From Tamarix chinensis (taxonomy: Eukaryota; Streptophyta; Magnoliopsida; Caryophyllales; Tamaricaceae): a stretch of 64,000 bases of DNA. The translations under genes were made by a program, and so were the position numbers. The notes under the pieces were generated by a model. The model saw nothing but the letters and a program-made list of their open reading frames with translations, searched no databases and was not told the DNA's origin. Position 1 is the first letter of the stretch, and every line of letters begins with the position of its first letter. Where the stretch lies: assembly GCA_030549775.1 (NCBI GenBank), contig CM060172.1, forward strand, positions 7,365,861 through 7,429,860, written 5' to 3'. This document shows positions 60,545 to 64,000 of this stretch, one piece after another.

Positions 60545-60720
60545 TATTATTATTATTATTATTTCCATCCCTATTACCATACTTGACCATATCATCACCA
60601 AGGCTACTGCTATTATGATTATTATAACCTTTATTATATTATTCTTAAAGATTGGAACTATTATTAATATTATTACTATTACCATTATTATTACCTTGTC
60701 ATTATTGTTAACATTTCACA
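59925..60720. repeat. Compound ATT / CAT / CAC microsatellite
   Basis: Long ATT run (59930-60210, imperfect), then CAT triplets (60358-60380), about 22 uninterrupted CAC/ACC triplets (60381-60447), CAT triplets again (60447-60488) and ATT again (60488-60560), with scattered ATT beyond. The order is nearly symmetrical. The long isoleucine/threonine/valine frames on both strands are artefacts of the triplets. Confidence 0.9.
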
Positions 60721-62376
60721 TATCACTAACCTTACTATCACTACTAATATTATCATTCTTAGTATCATTATGGTCACTACTTTTATATTACTAACATCAC
60801 TATTATTATTATTACTAGGGTTTGGGTTGATACTAGTATTATCACTAAAACTATTATTATTATTACTACTAGTAATATGGAAACTATTACCTTTAATAAT
60901 ATGTATATCGCTATGATTACTTTAACATAAATCATGGTATCTACTAAGACTTATTTTGGTTATTAGTTACATAATTAACTATTTTGAGAATAATAACCCT
61001 ATTTTTACTTATAAAACTACTATTATCCTTATTAGCCCTAATAGTAGACTATGATAAGGGTAGGGTAGGAATAATGGTAATTTTTTGTAAGAGGGAGATT
61101 AACCTATAGTATTTTCCTCTTATAGGTGAATCAAGTCAAAACCCTAAGGAGGCATAGGAACGTGTTCCAAGCCCGGCATCATTTTAGGTAAGGATGTAGC
61201 TAAGGCCTATGTGTATTGTGTGACTTTTATGCCTTGGATGTTATGTACCATGCTATGTTGTGTATCTTTTGGTTATCATTAAACTTATATTATGTGTAGC
61301 GCAGCTTGGAGTTGAGGTATGTTTATATGTTTCCTTATAGCATAAGTATAATATGTATATGTGGTGATTATGATGTGATATGATGTAACCCTCTAGGACA
61401 TGCATGCTAGGATGATTGATAATATGATATGGGGCTGAAAGGATAAAAAGAAATAAAATGGTAAGTGAGTTCACTAAAAGGGACATGAGGTTGACCAAAC
61501 TACTTCATGATCCATGAGAGGAAAATAAAGAGGAGGAGTTGATCAAAATAAATGAGAGATGGGAACCATGTATGGGAATTTTAGGGCTTGGATGGGGTGG
61601 ATGGAGTTTGAATGGGGATGATATTTACGTGAGAAAAGTTATTTTAGGGTGTAAGTAAGGTAAGGGAGAGTTGTGGAGTGATTAGAGACTTGAAATGAAA
61701 AATAGTACATAGGTTAGTGTAAGAGTGTATAAGGGACCTGATTAGGGTTTTGGGAGGAAACCCTAATTTGGGGGAAAATGTGGAAGTAAAAATAATTAAG
61801 AAAGAGTGGAGTACGGGATAAGAGTGGAAATTTATTATATGAGGAATGAGTATGGGTGCCATGGAACGAAGAAGTGTTAGGTGAAAAATAGAGAGGTTAC
61901 TTGTGGGGGAAGAAAGGTGCTAGGGTTTGGGAGTGATCAACTAGGGTTTTCCGGTCACATGTGAAATCGATAAGTAAGATGATATGATTTGGGTTGAATC
62001 TAAATGAGATGAGGTGTTGGGCAATAAATGAAATAATGGTAGTGTAAGTAAGAGGAAGTTGGGCCACATACGTCCAATTAGGGTTTTCAAGGGAAAACCT
62101 TAGAGGGTAATAGTAAGTAAAGTTGGATGTCATGAGGTGATGGGCCTTAACCCATACCCTTAGGAGTTGGGTTTTCATTATGGGTAAGTGCAAGGAAGAA
62201 TGGATATCGGGGTGTGATAGGAGGTACAGGAGTCTCAAGATATAGGATGGGCCCTCTTAGGAGGATAGAAGTAGAAGGTTGGTGACATGCATGTCAAGGG
62301 TGAAAGTTTTATCAAATAAGACACGAATAAGATACTAACCATTTAAAGAGGAATATTATTGAGCTAGGCCTCGACC

Positions 62377-62714
62377 AATCCACCGGCATAATAGTGGCCA
62401 GGTGCCAGGGTGCCCTGGAGACCGATCCACCAGCATATAATAGTGGTTAGGTATGTTCTGCCCTATGAGTGACAGATCCACCGACTACAATAGTGGGGGA
62501 TCCCGAGCTCAATAAACCAAACTCTAAGTTGCAATAAATCATGGGAAAGATACTATGTAATTACAGTAGAACACCATGAGAGTTGGGGCCAGACCAATCC
62601 ACCGATATAATAGTGGCTAGGAGCACCTTGCTCTAGAGACCAATCCACGGGCAAAAATAGTGGTTAAGAGCGTTCTACCCTGTATGTTTCCGATCCACCG
62701 GCTATAATATTGGG
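62377..62714 (+). repeat. Stem-loop module array, sense orientation
   Basis: Six copies, each close to ATCCACCGGCATAATAGTGG: at about 62377, 62422, 62473, 62594, 62641 and 62691. These are the sense versions of the modules in element B. Between units are linkers such as GGTGCCAGGGTGCCCTGGAG (a small palindrome). Confidence 0.85.
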
Positions 62715-63619
62715 GTTCCCGCACTCACATCGATTGATAAAGATTATGATGTGAAACAATTATATTTACCAAAGATCTAAAGAATAAGTCTATCTAGACC
62801 ATAGTCGGCCTTCAATATCTATATTATTGTATTCTGCCTATATGATCATGTTATGATGTATGCTTTGCATGTTTGGCCTTAGTGAATGGTTACCTTGCTT
62901 AGTACGTAGTGTACTAAGCACCCATCTCATGGGTGCTACTTATTCCCATGATCAGAAGACCCATCTGAGTTTGTGCAGGTAGGAGATGATGTATTCAATG
63001 CCTACGACACTTACGAGGCATCGGGTGAGGCGAAGAGTTGAGACTAAACTTGGCCTGGGGATCGAGAGTGACCTGGCCGAACTCTATCTTTCCTTTTATT
63101 TTACCATGTATTTTTCTTTATATTCCCTTATTGGATTTAACTTATTTAACATGTAGCGTACTAACCATTCTTTTCACAGGTGTTGCTCATCCCCATGAGC
63201 TAATGACCCTGATGTCTATGCATAGGTTGATGAGGACCTATTAAGTAAATGTTGCAGCTTATGATGCTTTATGTGGGGTGAAGTGATTTTTATATCATGG
63301 TTTTTGGGCCTAGAGTAATATTATCTAGATGTTGGTTTATCCGAAAGCCTTTTTTAGACTCTTAGATTCATTTTATCCTTTTATCTATATTTTAGATATT
63401 GTACTTGGATTTAATCTCCAAACTATATTCACATTTATAAAGTTTCTCTCATTTCCTATTTATCATGTTTTACATTATAATTGTTTATCCTTGTGATTAA
63501 TATAAGAATGGTTTGGTAATCCATGCTTGTGTCAATTATGATGGTAATACCAAGCTATTTCGGTAATATGCTTTCATTATAAAATGAAATTTTTTAGTGA
63601 TAAAATTTAGGGTGTTACA

Positions 63620-64000
63620 TATGTCCTTTAGGATGACTGGTATAATTGACAACAATAGCTAGCAACGAAGGACTCTTTGAGTATGTGGTTGCAGTTGTTG
63701 CATAAACCCACTACTTTATGCTTGAGATTGACTCCTCTGAACACTGCCACCTCCACCATGGAACCCATAAGCCCTATGGCCCACCATATAATAACCAAGC
63801 TATTGACTCTTCACCTCTATACTAGACTTTCCTCCACCAAACATTTTCTTATCTCTTTAGATATTACACAACTATGTTGACCCTCTTGTCCAACAAGTAC
63901 ACAAAAGCCATAAAGTTCTTCTATATATTCTTGACATGTCTCTAATGTTAGGGTTTACGGGCCCTCAATGATCGGTTGATGATTATGTTTGGCTCTCTTG
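63620..64000 (-). pseudogene. Element H: gag remnant (continues beyond window)
   Basis: The + strand words TGGTTGCAGTTGTTGCATAA and GGACTCTTTGAGTATG suggest an antisense gag with a zinc-knuckle region near 63670-63700 (Tyr/Cys-rich when read antisense). It sits right after the LTR of element G. The protease of H ends at about 38230 on the other side, so the two fit one interrupted minus-strand element. Evidence is short and the call is tentative. The + strand frame 63677-63880 is taken as a shadow. Confidence 0.45.

Larger units (their letters stand above)
38320..63619 (+). mobile_element. Element G: forward chromovirus, split by two insertions
   Basis: Forward LTR retrotransposon with 5' LTR (38320-41157 plus 44566-44697), primer-binding site, gag, protease, RT, RNase H, integrase and 3' LTR region (58417-63619). 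Split by a solo D-type LTR (41158-44560) and by a complete D-type element (48115-57046). Removing both leaves about 13 kb. It appears to be inserted in element H, between protease and gag. The 5' limit is uncertain (AGTAATACACTAAACTTTTA near 38320) and no flanking duplication is readable. Confidence 0.7.
58417..63619 (+). repeat. Element G 3' LTR region (apparently chimeric)
   Basis: Starts TGAAATACCCCAAAACCC and ends AGGGTGTTACA. From 58417 to about 63120 it follows the B-type LTR in sense: AT-rich start, pyrimidine-rich stretch (58720-59880) with the CTATAAATACCC box, ATT microsatellite (59925-60720), the GGAGGCATAGG...AGCCCGG block, the stem-loop array (62377-62714) and CACCCATCTCATGGGTGCTA (62920). 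From about 63130 on it matches the end of the 5' LTR of element G (GTAGCGTACTAACC, GTTGCTCATCCCCATGAGC, TATTTATCATGTTTTAC). Two successive end modules suggest fusion of two LTR types. Confidence 0.7.

Noticed and set aside
60088..60618. Long open frames of 176 and 126 residues
   Set aside because: Entirely triplet microsatellite; residues are runs of Ile, Thr, Tyr, Val or Met depending on frame and strand.
62377..62714. CRISPR-like array (regular short repeats)
   Set aside because: Irregular spacing, variable repeats, plant LTR context and no cas genes; the units are LTR modules.
1..64000. tRNA genes, plastid or mitochondrial inserts, endogenous pararetrovirus
   Set aside because: No cloverleaf-type A/B box pair with anticodon arm, no organelle gene, and no caulimovirus-type coat or movement protein motif was recognised by eye; a tRNA or profile scan would be decisive.

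Overview
The window looks like heterochromatic, intergenic DNA from a large, AT-rich plant genome, most likely an angiosperm. No host protein-coding gene, tRNA gene or functional rRNA gene could be supported. Almost all of it is decayed retrotransposons inserted into one another. Evidence for a plant origin: chromoviruses (Ty3/gypsy with a chromodomain) of the Tekay/Del type with LTRs of 3-5 kb; a primer-binding site matching plant initiator tRNA-Met; a SIRE/Maximus-like copia LTR; a plant L1 LINE whose ORF1 is of the DUF4283 type; and a 5S-rRNA-bearing element of the Cassandra type. Coding remnants are full of stops, mostly TAG, as expected from long-term cytosine methylation and deamination.

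Layout, left to right. 1-1100: 3' end of a forward Ty3/gypsy pol and its LTR. 1141-1260: telomere-like repeats. 1625-3150: polypurine tract and LTR of a SIRE-like copia element. 3151-5723: reverse LTR fragment of the family called 'D-type' here. 5724-9705: reverse gypsy gag-pol (element A), whose 5' LTR starts at 9706. That LTR is split by a LINE (about 9966-14255) and by a complete reverse chromovirus (element B, 14256-25815), and resumes at 25816-27036. 27037-27270: forward integrase/chromodomain remnant (element I), followed by a forward LTR that carries the 5S-bearing Cassandra-like insertion at 28382-28746. 31036-36410: further LTR fragments in both orientations. 36411-38319: reverse RNase H/RT/protease of element H.

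Element G is a forward chromovirus (about 38320-63619) that appears to sit between the protease and gag of H, because H gag-like sequence resumes at 63620-64000. G is itself split by a solo D-type LTR (41158-44560, flanked by TTTAC on both sides) and by a complete gag-only D-type element (48115-57046, flanked by TGTTA on both sides). G integrase resumes right after the second insertion. The 3' LTR of G looks chimeric.

Three features stand out. First, a 365-bp 5S-derived insertion has a perfect TCCCT target duplication and, unexpectedly, about 72-bp inverted terminal arms. Second, unrelated LTR families here carry tandem arrays of short stem-loop modules at comparable places. Third, one long LTR seems to join the bodies of two LTR families. 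All boundaries were read by eye; those without a target-site duplication are approximate.
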